From positions 62,256,995 through 62,320,994 of the forward strand of contig NW_026262690.1 of assembly GCF_021869535.1 (NCBI RefSeq): a stretch of 64,000 bases of DNA. Reading direction: 5' to 3'. The notes below the pieces were generated by a model that ran no database searches, was not told where the DNA came from, and was given only the letters and a program-made list of their open reading frames with translations. This document shows positions 33,031 to 45,154 of this stretch, piece after piece. Each line of letters starts with the position of its first letter. Position 1 is the stretch's first letter. Source of the stretch: Mytilus californianus. Its lineage: Eukaryota; Mollusca; Bivalvia; Mytilida; Mytilidae. A program made the position numbers and the translations under genes.

Positions 33031-34255
33031 GTAGGTTTTACTAAAACACTTTTATTAGATTGACTTGAAAAGATAACAGTAAAATTAACATTTACAGTAC
33101 CAAAGTTTATGCACGATATGCGCATAGGTAACCTTTTCCTTTCTGCCGAGCAACAATAAACAGGTATTCAGCTAAAAGAATTTTGCCCTTTAAAGGGTTT
33201 TCCCTTTGGTGGTACCTGTGATTTTAGTTTTTGATACTGTAATACATGAATGTAATCTGATGGCCATTATTTTCTTATTATGAACATTTTTTATGATAAG
33301 TCTCTTTCTCACATCTCAAAAACTGAGAGAATCTCACTTTATCAATAAACACTTGTCAATATATCCCTAATGTTTCTACGCTATTACACATCCATGGCTG
33401 TCAAAAATTGAAGTTTGAGCATTCCTTATGAAGGTAAATCCAGAAAAGGGTTTTGGAAGCACAACATTTATAAAGTGTTACTGGTATTTGTATTTTGATC
33501 GCATTGTCATGGTGATATTTTACCCTTGCCCTTTAAGACATGGCCTTTTGACTTACAAAATTTAGTATATTTAATTTATTAAAGATTATGTACAGACAAG
33601 TTTAATGGAAACCTCTGATGATTAAATTGTACAATTTAAGGTCAGGACAGTTCCATTTTTGTGCCAATTGCATAATTTGGAATGATGATTTTTTAAGAAA
33701 AAAAAGGAAGTTTCAGATTGAGGTTACAGATTTGAGATATGTGTATTTTATGACAAATTTATTCTAAGTGTGAATATTTTATTGAAGTAGTTAATGTTTG
33801 CCTGAAAATAATGGTCTTTTTTCTAAAACTCCAGTAAATGTGCATTCAAGAAATTTACATGCCTGTACCAGTTTAAATCAAAATTGGATTAAAAAAAAAA
33901 CACATTTGTTTTTCAGCAGTTGTGTACTATTCCTTAAATTCCCTTAAGTTATACAATATGTCTATAGTTGTATTTGTGAAAATACAAGTTGTTTGGCTAA
34001 TGGAGAAATTTCATAAGCTGCCATCAATGTTTTAGTTTTTCCCTCCCCAAAATAAATGATTGGTACATGTACTACAAAAATATAATATATTGTTTGAAAT
34101 GTGCTGTAGTAAAACTTGCCCTCCTAAAGCCTTAGTTTGACACCTCAGTTTTTATCAGTGAGTCCAAGGTATGAAGATAATTCAAAATAAACATGGGTAG
34201 AAGGAAAAGATCTGTAATTTGGTGATCAATAATGTTTTTTTATGTTTCATTTTAG

Positions 34256-34555
34256 CTGTACCTACAGTTCAAGTTCAACAACCATCATATTCAGTCACCA
34301 CTGGTAGCTCTGTGACCTTGATGTGTACTGTGACATCTACACTTACTGTCACAAGCGTTTATTGGCAAAGAAATGTTGGTGGAAGCATAACACAAATTAC
34401 AACCAACACCAACAAATATAGTGGCAGTACTACCGGCACACCCTCTCTTACCATCTTTAATGCAGCACAAAGTGATGCAGGAACTTACACATGTTTTGCC
34501 ACCAACAGTGTAGGAACAGGACAGAGTACAACTACTACATTGTCTGCTACTGGAA
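34256..34555 (+). CDS. Ig-domain exon 9 (family A2)
   Basis: 300 nt, phase 1-1, acceptor TTTTAG, donor GTGAGT. Near-identical to exon 6 (VTLMCTV for VTLVCTV; LSATGS at the end). Preceded by block S copy 3 (33,830-34,250), which has lost most of its middle. Confidence 0.85.
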
Positions 34556-34896
34556 GTGAGTATGCTTATTTTCTTGAAATCTCATTCTGATTGGTTATAA
34601 TTATGAGAGTGTGGTTTAGATTTTTTTATAATTGATCAGTTGTCAATGTTGTGTTTACCGACACTATGTTTTGACTTTTAAATGCATTCTGTACTGAGTG
34701 CATGCCTCTAGAAAGTTGAAGGGCATACACAATCCAAATATAGAGGTACATGGAATTAAGTTATATTACAGTGTAGTGAATTATTCCTTTTTGTATGCAG
34801 TGTCAATTATCAGACAAATATGCAGAAGGGATCTGGTTTAATATTTTATGATAGAAGTATTTCAGAGTAAAGGTGATGTACAATTTATTTTTTCAG

Positions 34897-35202
34897 CCCC
34901 ACCTTCTGTTACTATACAACAGCCATCATATTCCATTACAATTGGGGATTCTATTACTCTTGTTTGCACAGTTACCTCTAATCCCCGTGTCACATCAGTA
35001 CAATGGGAAAGAAATATTGGTGGTACTGTAACGACTATTACAAGCACAACCAACACCAATAGATACAGCGGTAGTACTTCTACCACTCCATCTCTGACTA
35101 TATCTAATGGAGCACAAAGTGACTCAGGAGATTATACATGTTTTGCTACCAACAGTGTCGGAACAGGACAAAGTATAGCCACCACACTATCTGTAACAGG
35201 AA
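34897..35202 (+). CDS. Ig-domain exon 10 (singleton, A-related)
   Basis: 306 nt, phase 1-1, acceptor TTTCAG, donor GTATGT. Starts PPSVTIQQPSYSITIGDS; Cys24, Trp37 (VQWERN) and D-S-G-D-Y-T-C are conserved. More diverged than exons 5-9, with a different intron, so an older member of the array. Confidence 0.83.
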
Positions 35203-35459
35203 GTATGTGTAGCCCACTACATGTGCATGCAGCATTCATAATAGCCTATATCCCTGTTCCTATCACACTTGTTTTGTATTGTAGTAGCACTATAAGTATT
35301 AGATCAGGCTTTATTTTACATAGACAGAAAAAGAAAAAAAAGATTGGCTCAATTTTTTTTAAGGTATAGTGTTTTTTGTACAGAAAAATTCAACAGCCTT
35401 ATAATATATTTACAGGTGTATTATAGTTTTAAAAGATTTATTATAACTAAAATAAATGA

Positions 35460-36053
35460 AAAATCTTTTGTTGAATATGCACATAGACAAAGGTGAGCAA
35501 CACAGGCTCTGTAGAGCCTCTAGTTTTTCAATTTTGCCTATTATCTTGAAAACTATAATAGATAGACAGAAACATTAAATAGCAAAAATGATCAGCAAGA
35601 AAAGATCTACAAATAAGTCAAACATAATCGAAATCTCCAATCTACTCCTTATTGCAGCTCTTTTAGCCTCTAGGTTTGGATTGTTATTGCAATTTTAGTT
35701 CTAGAATTATTTTTGATATGCATTATATGGTTTCATATAGCATGCTAAACTTTTTTTTCTTTATACAGTTATAATGCTTTCTTTATGTTATTAGTGTTAG
35801 TAACATTTTCACAGGAGATACATATGAAAAAATAATTTTATTGATTACTTACCTACAAAATGTGCATTCTGTTTTTTACCTAATGACCTTCATTGCTAAG
35901 AGGATAAATCAGAAAAAAATTTTTTTTTTTTTTATAATATATTGAATTTAAAAAGAAAATGGTTCTATAACTGAATTGTCATTTTATTTCATTGAGCCTT
36001 CTTATATATCTCTTCAACTATTTACAATGTAAAATCGTGAAATGAGATATTAA
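35460..36053 (+). repeat. Duplicate of the 27.45-28.52 kb intron with internal deletion
   Basis: Follows 27,440-27,616, then jumps to the sequence at ~28,129 (TTGCAGCTCTTTTAGCCTC) and continues to GATATTAA, 23 bases before the A1 acceptor. About 515 bp of satellite is missing relative to the source. Confidence 0.75.
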
Positions 36054-36270
36054 AACCCAACCCATACGACTGTACAGTGGCAGAAATTAGTCAACAATCA
36101 ATTTCAGCCTATTACCTTTGCCAATAATAAATATGAGGGATCTTCTGTTATAACTCCATCTTTAATAGTTAATTCAGCTGACTTGAATGATAAAGGATTT
36201 TATATTTGCACAGCTACTGAAAGCTTAGGAACAGGCCAGAGTTCACAGACTTTCTTAGATATCATTGGAA
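36054..36270 (+). pseudogene. Ig exon 11, 5'-truncated at a recombination junction
   Basis: Starts mid-domain (NPTHTTVQWQKLV...) directly after A1-type intron, so there is no acceptor and no B-strand Cys. The C-strand Trp, D-K-G-F-Y-I-C and ending SLGTGQSSQTFLDIIGS remain, with donor GTATGA. Its sequence is of a family related to exon 12 rather than A or B. Confidence 0.8.
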
Positions 36271-37637
36271 GTATGATATTCTTTACAAACTTTCATATAG
36301 AAATTATTACGTGTATTTTATGTTGCAGTTTTTTGTCATCTGACAAAAATGTGAGATTAATAAATTTGTTTAAAAGAAATGATAAATACATTTTATAATG
36401 TTCCCTCTTTCAATTACAAGTTCCAATTAATGAGATACAAGATTTATCATAGTTTTTGTAATAATTAATATGTCACAAAAATTTCAGAATTATATAAAAT
36501 TGAGAAAAACATTCCACTAGAGACAGAGAAACCTGATCATGTCTAGCATGGCGTAGTAAAATAAATTTAAGTAGATTTCAAGAAGGGTGTTTAATTTCGG
36601 TCCATCAAAACAAAACAAAATGGAAAATATCTTTACAAGACATATATACGTATAGAATTACAGTGTTCTTTAGCTTAATTACAATATTTTGTGAAATAAC
36701 AATAATTCTTTAGCGTCTTTTTTAGAATATTTTATTCTTTAAATCAATAATAACTAGTATTTATAATAAGATGCATTACAACCAGTTCTGTATTTCAAGA
36801 GTTGCGTGTGTTAGTTGAGTATTTTGTTATGTTCGCAAATTCAGATTACTGGTGATGTGGAATGTCCAACTTTATTTTTCTTTACTTTCGAGTTAGGGGG
36901 GATGGGGGACAAGGGGAGGGTTTAAGAACTGCAAGATTATGATCTGTAAAGAAGGTAATTAGTTAAATCATCAGGATAACCTACATCACATCTGGATTCC
37001 CATCTGTATGGCACAGGAAGGACACAATTCTATATTTCGCTTTTATAAATGTTTGAAACCAAAAAAAAACATATTTTAATTCTTACATCAGACAAAGCTT
37101 TACAAGATTACATAGAATGCATCTTACACATATAAGTTTTTTTCTAAGATAAAATCAGGTACATAACATATATTTATGCAATGCTATAGTCTAATGCAAA
37201 GGAAAACAGTGTAATGATGATGCAGTATCATAATTTATTTAACAATAAATTTGGGTAACATTTAAATGTTAATGATCGTAAAAGTAAGGGGTGTGCATTG
37301 ATTGCAAATGAGACAGATATCCACCATAGAAAATTTATTCTTATGCAGCATTGTTTGGAATTTGATAACGCTACAGATTTCAAGGTTTTAATTGTACTAT
37401 TGAGGGTCTAAAATTGTGTCTGCATGTGCTGAATTTGTTCGACTCATTTTATGTATGATTTAGCAGTACTCTTTTAGTTGCATTTGAATGGAGATAACAG
37501 TATTATATTTGAAGCTTTGTATAACGGTTTTCTGTCGATGTATATATATCACTGACTTAATTTATTTATTATTGCATATTGTCAAATTCTTTCAAGTGCA
37601 TATACAGAGTATATTTAATCATGTTTAAATGTTTTAG
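36271..37637. other. Intron sequence, nothing recognised
   Basis: Unique AT-rich DNA. A short G-rich stretch (36,895-36,920) is the only compositional feature. Confidence 0.45.
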
Positions 37638-37934
37638 GTCTACCTGTGGTCGCCATATCTCAGCCTTCATACTCAGTTAACTTTGGTGGAACAGTTACTT
37701 TAACCTGTACAGTTTCAGCCAATCCTGGACACAACAATGTATATTGGCAGAAGGTTGTTAATGGTGTTTCCCAGTCAATGTCAATTGGAAACAGATTTAC
37801 TGGATCAACAGTTTCAAGTCCTTCCCTAACTATCTCCAGTGCTGTCCAGAATGATGAAGGATTCTATGTTTGCTATGCCTCAAATAGTGTTGGTACAGGA
37901 AATAGCCAGCAGACTTTCTTGGGTGTTCTAGGAA
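37638..37934 (+). CDS. Ig-domain exon 12 (singleton)
   Basis: 297 nt, phase 1-1, acceptor TTTTAG, donor GTAAGT. Domain SLPVVAISQPSYSVNFGGTV with Cys24, Trp37 (VYWQKV) and D-E-G-F-Y-V-C, then YASNSVGTGNSQQ. Less Thr-rich than A and B and the most diverged intact exon, with unique flanking introns. Confidence 0.82.
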
Positions 37935-38066
37935 GTAAGTGAAAAATCATGAAATCAGTGTTAAATATATGCGACATCTCTAAAAGTGTATGCCATTTTT
38001 TTCTTGCAGGTTTAAAAAGGTATACTGCGGATTCAATACTTGTGTTGGTATCACTTTTTGTGAACA

Positions 38067-38440
38067 ACTATCCACCAAAGTTCAAATGAAGTGAAGGTAA
38101 GCAATTATATGCAACCGTTCGACCTTTAACAATGAGAAATATCCATACCGTATAGTCGGCTTTAAAAGGCCCCGACATAAAAATATGAACACAACAATAG
38201 TGAAAACTAACGGCCTAATGTATAACAAACAGATTACGAAAAACAATAATGACAGACATGAACTAACGACAACCACTGAACTACAGGCTTTTGACTTGGG
38301 ACAGGCACATAAAGAATGTATCGGAGTTTAACATGTTTGTGAGGGCTCAACCCTCTCCTTACTTGGGACAGTGGTATTACAGTACAACAGAAGAACAAAC
38401 TATAAAAATAAGTGGAGAAAGGCTTAACTCATCAGATCGA
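38067..38440 (+). repeat. Dispersed mussel-type repeat R, copy
   Basis: CAACTATCCACCAAAGTTCA, then GCAACCGT..GACCTT, TATAGTCGGCT, AAAGGCCCC, ending near TTTAACATGTTTGTGAGGGC. Other copies: 47,640-47,900, 52,224-52,660 and 56,376-56,700 in the same sense, and 30,845-31,130 and 60,165-60,370 in the opposite sense. Confidence 0.7.
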
Positions 38441-38966
38441 TACAAAGCAGAAAAAACCCAAACAAAAACACAGACCTGACGTGGAATGGTAGATATCTTG
38501 CCTTCATCCCTACTAACAAAACAGACTGAGTACAGATCTGAGAGTACACACAGTTACTGACAGATAGTTTGAAGTCAATAACAACTAATAAAAAAAATCG
38601 TTATCGAAGACTAAGTTATTTTAGAGGTTTTATGTAGAATTCACTTTTTCTGAAACTAAAACATGCTGGGTAATAATTCAAAAAACATACACAAAGTTGT
38701 TTATTGTTATTGTGTAACAACATTCTTGATAGTAAAAGAAACCAACCAATATGATACAATATATTTGGGGTCGCGCATCAAAGAATTGCTTCAGAAGTCA
38801 AATTAGTGATACAGAGAATTACAATTGGCAAAGAATGTCAAAGGATGTATGATTAGCGTTATAATTATACTAATGTATATAATATGTATAAACGGAAATA
38901 TTTCTGAGAAAAATTTTCAGATCTCAAAAAATAAGATTTGTATTTCCAAGAATATATGTACACTGT

Positions 38967-38967
38967 T

Positions 38968-39021
<54 letters not shown>
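38967..39021. repeat. (TA)n microsatellite
   Basis: Uninterrupted alternating TA for about 55 bp; length likely polymorphic. Confidence 0.95.
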
Positions 39022-39026
<5 letters not shown>

Positions 39027-40040
39027 TATCTACAATGTTATTTTAACACACTGTTTAGTATGTAAATATCAAAATGGAAAAAAATATTTACAATGCGATA
39101 AAAATAAACACAATATTTCGCTGAACAAACTAGTTTCATCGGGCGTGCATCTCTCCAGGTGAAATCGGATGCAGAAACTTTTACAGCTCATTGTACATTT
39201 CATTTTGCTGCTTAATAAATCAATTGGATGAAGCTCAAAAAATATATATATTTCAGTAGTGTAAGTTTTAAACGTCCATTGGCCAATATCACAGAGATAT
39301 GAACGACTATGCCACATAATAAACGTATCTTTCCTGACCCTTTTCTCATCTTTTTCATTTAGACCATCAGGTTCTAAAGTATGGAACTGGTGGATCCAAA
39401 AGTTTTCTCTTCTTAATATAAATATATTGTTATTATCTAGATGTATGAATCAATACGATATTTTGCTTTGGTTCTTTAGCTTAATTTATGATAAATAGTT
39501 TTTACTGCTTTAGCTAAGTACATACATATAATGGTTTGTGGCTTTATCTTAGAACATGAATATTTTGTTTACGTGCTGTAGCTTGATACATATATAATAT
39601 ATATATGCTTCTTAGTTTGAACTCTTTAAAATGCATGATATGACTTGTTTATTACATGTTGCTATTGATATATGCATGATTTTAAAATGTGTATATTTAT
39701 CTGTATTGTGCATGATATGTTATATGTATGTGATATGCATAATTGTGAAGTATCTATGTCGGTTTTAAAAGCTCTCATGAGCTTTTATTTGTATTTTTCT
39801 ATTTAGGTACCGACTCTAAAAGCTTCGGTTCGATTTTATTGATTTTTTTAGAAAGCAGACTTCTTGATATATAATTTGTTATTGCTTCCAAGTATTCAAC
39901 TCAATTATAGAAAAATATTGTTGAAAAATAGTTATAAAGTTACGTTAAATCTATTTTAATTCTTGCAAAATTGAAACAATTGCTTGTTCTTTTTATAATC
40001 TTGAAAGGGACATGTATTTGATTACTATTTTTTTTTTTTT
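39022..40040. other. Intron sequence, nothing recognised
   Basis: AT-rich unique sequence without domain-bearing ORFs. Confidence 0.4.
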
Positions 40041-40093
40041 TTGTGGTATGATTTTGAATGTCCTTTTGGTATTTTTTGCCTCTTTTTCACTTC

Positions 40094-40244
40094 AACAACT
40101 ATCACCAACAGTGGCAGTTCTACCGGCACACCTACCTTACCATATGCAATGCAGCACAAAGTGATGAAGGAACTTACGCATGTTTTGCCATCAACGGTGT
40201 AGGAACAGGGCAGAGTACAACTAATCAGCCGTCTGTTACTGGAA
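40094..40244 (+). pseudogene. Ig exon 13, 5'-truncated (family A2)
   Basis: Only the second half of an A2 exon: GGCAGTTCTACCGGCACACC onward, with N-x-A-Q-S-D-E-G-T-Y-A-C and the end TNQPSVTGS, donor GTAAGT at 40,245. Upstream it abuts the Penelope-associated 3' repeat (TTTGAATGTCCTTTTGGTAT) instead of the first half of the domain. Small deletions inside (AAATAT lost) confirm decay. Confidence 0.78.
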
Positions 40245-40339
40245 GTAAGTACCATTGTTGGAGGATTACACAGTAATTTAACCTTTGCAGTAATGTCAAT
40301 GGTTTTCTTTATCAGTCCCAAACAGTTTTACTGTGCGTA

Positions 40340-40810
40340 TTGCTGTGTGTTTGTTTATTCTACATTGGCTAGAGGTATAGGGGGAGGGTTGAGATCTCAC
40401 AAAATATGTTTAACCCCGCCGCATTATGCGCCTGTCCCAAGTCAGGAGCCTCTGGCTTTTGCTAGGCTAGTATGTTTTTATTTTATTTTATAGATATAAG
40501 AAGATGTGGTATGAGTGCCAATGAGACAACTCTCCATCCAAGTCACAATTTGTAAAAGTAAACCATTATAGGTCAAAGTACGGCCTTCAACACGGAGTTC
40601 ATTTTTTTTTTTTTAGTTTAGTATGACGTCCATTTTTACTGAACTAGTACACGTTTTTAGGGACCAGCTGAAGTCCGCCTCCGTCCGGGTGCGGGATTTT
40701 CTCGCTGTGTTGAAGACCCATTGGTGACCTTCGGCTGTTTTCTACTCTTCGGTCGGGTTGTTGTCTCTTTGGCATATTTCCCATTTCCATTCTCAATTTT
40801 ATCAAATTTA
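40340..40810 (+). repeat. Dispersed repeat Q, copy 1
   Basis: Matches 47,255-47,640: CTACATTGGCTAGAGGTATA, AACCCCGCCGC, GTCCCAAGTCAGGAGCCTCT, AGCTGAA, TTTTCTCGCTG.GTTGAAGA and GTTGTTGTC. A fragment of repeat R is inserted at ~40,490-40,600 here. Confidence 0.7.
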
Positions 40811-41246
40811 TTCACAGCTTTTATAGATTCAATTTAGAGCTATATATTTTGTATGAACGTTTGGACTTCTAGATGCCTTGATTGTTTTTGATGTTATTTA
40901 GTTGCTGTCTCATTGATGTATTTTTCATGTTTCTTTTTATAACTTTAGTAGCAATTTCATTGACAGCTTCCTTCCTATTGTACAAAGAACTAGATAGCAT
41001 TTCAGACTTATTACTTTTTAATAAGAAAACCCTCAAAAATAATTTCCTATTACCTGACTATCATTCTGACTTTTTCCCAAAATCATTTTTTTAATGTGAA
41101 AATAATGCAATAAAAATATTTGGTACTTTTCCGAACCTTTCAAAATTAGTGTATGTTATTGTTTTAGTTAATTTATTATTAACATTAACGGTACCAATTT
41201 TTCTGTTTCGTGATCATTACAAGTCGGTTTAATGTTGTTATTATAG

Positions 41247-41557
41247 CACCCCAACTGTGACAATTCAACAGTCATCTTACTATGAAAACAATGGAGACTC
41301 AATTACGATAACATGTTCTGTGCCACCCACTACAACCGTTACAAGAGTTACCTGGCAGAAAACAGTCCGGAGTATTATCAATACAATAACATCGAATACC
41401 AACACCAACATATACAGCGGCAGTACTTCATCTGTTCCTTCACTCACCATATTCAATGCAGATTCAAATGATGTAAGACAATATAGATGTTTGGCTACAG
41501 ACAATGTGGGAACTGCACAAAGTTCTACAGCAACAACTTTGAATATCATTACAAATA
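41247..41557 (+). pseudogene. Ig exon 14 (family B), 1 nt short
   Basis: Acceptor TTATAG, donor GTATGT. The domain (TIQQSSYYENNGDSITITCSV..., Trp in VTWQKT, D-V-R-Q-Y-R-C) is recognisable, but the exon is 311 nt against 312 for B exons. The missing base lies in the first five bases (CACC versus CTGTT). Spliced in phase 1 it reads into TGA within five codons. The Gly of D-x-G is also replaced (DVRQY). Confidence 0.75.
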
Positions 41558-41845
41558 GTATGTGTAACATTAGATTTTAGTTTTAAAAAATTCCTGCCAC
41601 ATTGGAAGTTATGGTGAAATAAATAATAATCACAACTAGCTTTGTAATAATTTATTTTCTTTTTATTAATCACATCCTCTTTCAAATCACTGATGAATAC
41701 AAGCAAATATCATATAGTAAAATCTCCAAGGGCTTAACAATAACCGTGAAAAAATTAATTTCAAATTTCCAAACTCCTTAAAATCTTTATTACAAACAGA
41801 GTAAATAATGCCTATGAAATTCTATTTTCTTTTGTTCTCTTACAG

Positions 41846-42139
41846 CTTTTCCGACAGTGCCCATTACACAGATATCCAACTCAGTCAATTCAGGAAGTTC
41901 TGTATCGTCCACTACAACTGTAACAAGTGTTACCTGGCAGATAATATTCGGTAGTGCTATCACTACAATTACATCCAATACCAACACCAACAAATACAGC
42001 GGCAGTACTTCATCTACTCCATCACTCACCATATTCAATACAGATTCGAATGATGCTGGAACATATAGATGTTTTGCTCCAAACAGTGATGGAAGTGGAC
42101 TAAGTACATACACAGCAAGTTTGGCTGTTACGTCATATA
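41846..42139 (+). CDS. Ig-domain exon 15 (family B), lacking the first Cys
   Basis: 294 nt, phase 1-1, acceptor TTACAG. It is 18 nt shorter than B exons: the segment coding VTLACT with Cys24 is missing between two CTGT copies (after AGGAAGTTCTGT). Trp and D-A-G-T-Y-R-C remain, so the domain could not form the canonical disulphide. The donor is GTTAGT instead of GTAAGT, a weak site; reading through reaches TAG at once. It is the last Ig exon before the lectin domain. It may be dying or used as a variant. Confidence 0.65.
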
Positions 42140-43090
42140 GTTAGTAATTTTGATATATGTACTGCTTTTTTTCATGCTGAGAAGTAGCACTCTTTATATT
42201 ACATTAAAATGTCTCTTTAATCCCTTCATGAACTACATTAGCATAAGATGTAATAGTGTGTAGTAAATTGATTTTATTAATTTATTAGTAAATAGAGTTT
42301 GACTGAGCGCACTATGCTTAACTTGTTAAACAAAGAAAAACTAAAACAACTATTCCAAAATAAAGATCGCACATATACAATCCAATCAATGGATAATCGG
42401 ATTTTCCTGATAAAGATACTGCAAAATTTCAGCTTAACGACACAACATGGTTATTTCATATCCTGCTTCAAATGAGGGCGGTACTGTTTTACCTCTTTTC
42501 TGTTCGTCTGTTTTTCTGTCCTTAGCTGCAACATTCGGTCAACGGCATGGACTTTAGTATAATAATTGACGCAATGGCTAATAGTACATCTTGTTAAGCC
42601 TTGTGCTCACCAAGCAAATATCTTCCTATTGCATTTCGCAGCTGATATTTTACAAAACCAATATATAGAAAATCTGACAATCGGTACATTATAATGTCTG
42701 AAGCATAAACATACTGAACCTACTTTTAGGTTATTTGAATAGTACAAAATAAGATAATTTAATAAGACGCCAAAGCAAACGTTAGTGTTATTTTCATTTC
42801 AATGTGTCAGTGGTTATCTAAGGTATCAAAAGGGAAAAGCTTCTTTCGGTTTTCTCAAGTTTTACATGTTTGTCCAAGTATCTTTCCTTGAGTTTGTGAC
42901 ATTTTACTACTTTTTGTACCAAGTATGAGACATTATTCATATTCTGCAACCGACCCTTCCTGATTCCAAAAGATACCCACCGTTTGTTATCTGAAAACAT
43001 TATAATCATTAATCTATGGAAGACGATATTCACCGATATGATTAGATATTTACAATAAGTGCGAATCAATTGAAGGGAAATATCCAAACT
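42140..43090. other. Intron sequence, nothing recognised
   Basis: About 150 bp of B-type intron remains at the left; the rest is unique. Confidence 0.4.
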
Positions 43091-43862
43091 TCTTTTAAGG
43101 TTGCACTTCTGTAATTATGGACAATGCAATTTCCCATGGAAACTCCTTCTACGACTAAAACTATGGCACTTTTACTATGAAGTTTCGTAAAAAAAAATGA
43201 TTAAGCCATGGTTCTATAGCTAGCTAAACCTCTCACTTGTATGACAGTCGCATACAATTCCACTATATTGACAACAATGACCACGATATCAAATAAGAAA
43301 AGATTTACGAAAATTTGTTTGAACATAATTCCAGAAATTACACGAAAAACAGAAATTGATTTTATATTTTATTGACATCATTTGAGGGACCCCATATAAT
43401 TGTCTATACCCGGACACATTATTCTGACTTCGGGCAAAGCTGTCTTTACTCTTACTCCTAAATGCCGCTGGTTTAGCCGGGAAGCTGCAAATACAAAAGA
43501 GTAAGTGCGGAAATAGCCCTTTTCGGCCTTCAAAAATAACGTATTACAAAACTGATCGATTTTAGCTTTGAAGTATTCGTTAAGTATGAGCAAAGTCTAA
43601 ATTGTCATATCTTCGAAATATCATCAATATTTTCGGAGATTTTTCTAAAAAAGAACAGACAAAATTTGCATATTTTCAAATTATTATTCACACCTTTGCA
43701 ATTTATTGTACAATTATTTTAAAGTTTTTTCCTTGTTTAAACAACCTCTTTTAAAAAACAATAGAGGTACAGTTCGACATCTCATAAAATTATATTTTCA
43801 CTTCCGTATATTTTAAGTATTTTGTTATTATTTTATACCATAAGTCTCATTGATGCATGTTA

Positions 43863-44235
43863 TCATGGTTGACCGTTATGGAATATCCGTTTCAAAGATG
43901 ATAGCGGATTTGTTCCTAGTGTCGTAACTACAATCCCGTCCCCTTTTCACGAATGTGACCTACCGAATTAGACTTGTTAACGGGTTTGTACTAACATGAG
44001 CAACACGACGGGTGCCACATGTGGAGCAGGATCTGCTTACCCTTCCGGAGTACCTGAGATCACCCCCAGATTTTGGTGGCGTTCGTGTTGCTTAGTCTTT
44101 AGTTTTCTATGTTGTGTTTTGTGTACTATTGTTTTTCTGTTTGTCTTTTTCTTTTTTAGCCATAGCGTTGTCAGTTTATTTTCGATTTATGAGTTTGAAT
44201 GTCCCTCTGGTATCTTTCTCCCCTCTTTTATCAGC
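43863..44235 (+). repeat. Penelope-associated 3' region, fragment
   Basis: Matches 11,735-12,090: GACCGTTATGGAATATCCGT, ACTACAATCCCGTC, CACGACGGGTGC.ACATGTGG, GAGTTTGAATGTCCCT. No RT motif. Confidence 0.7.
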
Positions 44236-44927
44236 AAAAACAGTAAAAAACAGACTGAGCAGAATTGTCATTGAAATAAAAAGGAAGTTTCCTTGTCGTA
44301 GAACTGTATAAAAAGTGAAATATTGTAGGTTTACTTTGCGTTCTGGTAATACAGCCATGTCTTCAACGTACCTTTAGTATGTAGCTGTAATTGTTGTCTA
44401 CAACTGCGGTTCTGTACAGTCAGTAGTTACTGATTTTAACACTAATTGCGCTAACCTAAAAGGTAAGATTTTGATTTAGATTTATACAGAAAGAATACTA
44501 ATGCCTGTTCAACAACTCCCGAATTCCAATTGAACAATTTTTGTTTGAAAAATTGCCATGAATAAAATTAGATCAACCACTTGCAAGAAATATTGATTTC
44601 AGTCGTAATAGAAATCGGAAGAATCTAAGCATTACCACTTTAAATGAACGCATATATATGGTCTTTCCTTTGAGTTTATATTTTGTATCCTAAATTCAGA
44701 ATTTATTCGTGAATACTTGCTGTCACTTGTATAAAACATTTTCATATTTTGAAATAACAATATACCGCTTTTTGTGGAACCATTATACTGAGTAAAACAA
44801 GATTACCAATATATCATTTAATTGCAAAACTTTAAATTTAAATTTCCAAGTCGCGGAAGTAACTCTTTAATAATTTTTTGGTTGAGTAAACATTGCATCT
44901 TATGGTTAATTATCTCTGTTACCATGG

Positions 44928-45068
44928 TAATCTATTTATTGTTATGTTTAAAGTATAGTCTATGTATTGTTATGTTTAAAATATAGTATATTAATTTACT
45001 GTTATGGTTAAAGTAAAGTCTATCTATTGATATGTTTAGATTAAAATCTATTTATTATTATGTTTAGT
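44928..45068 (+). repeat. Minisatellite, ~28-32 bp units
   Basis: About five units of TCTAT.TATTGTTATGTTTAAAGTA type, with length differences between units. Confidence 0.6.
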
Positions 45069-45154
45069 CTATTATTTCTGAAACACTTTTTTTTAACTCA
45101 GAATATTCTTTAAAATCTATATATTAGAAGGTTTTATTTTTAACGTTAGGTTTA

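Noticed and set aside
35184-35369. Extension of Ig exon 10 into a membrane-like C-terminus
   Set aside because: The hydrophobic run is intronic read-through past a good GTATGT donor; the phase and length of the exon fit splicing at 35,202.
38010-38097. Possible exon after TTCTTGCAG ending at GAAG/GTAAGC
   Set aside because: It reads to a stop after about 28 codons, and its second half is the start of dispersed repeat R, so the donor is repeat sequence.
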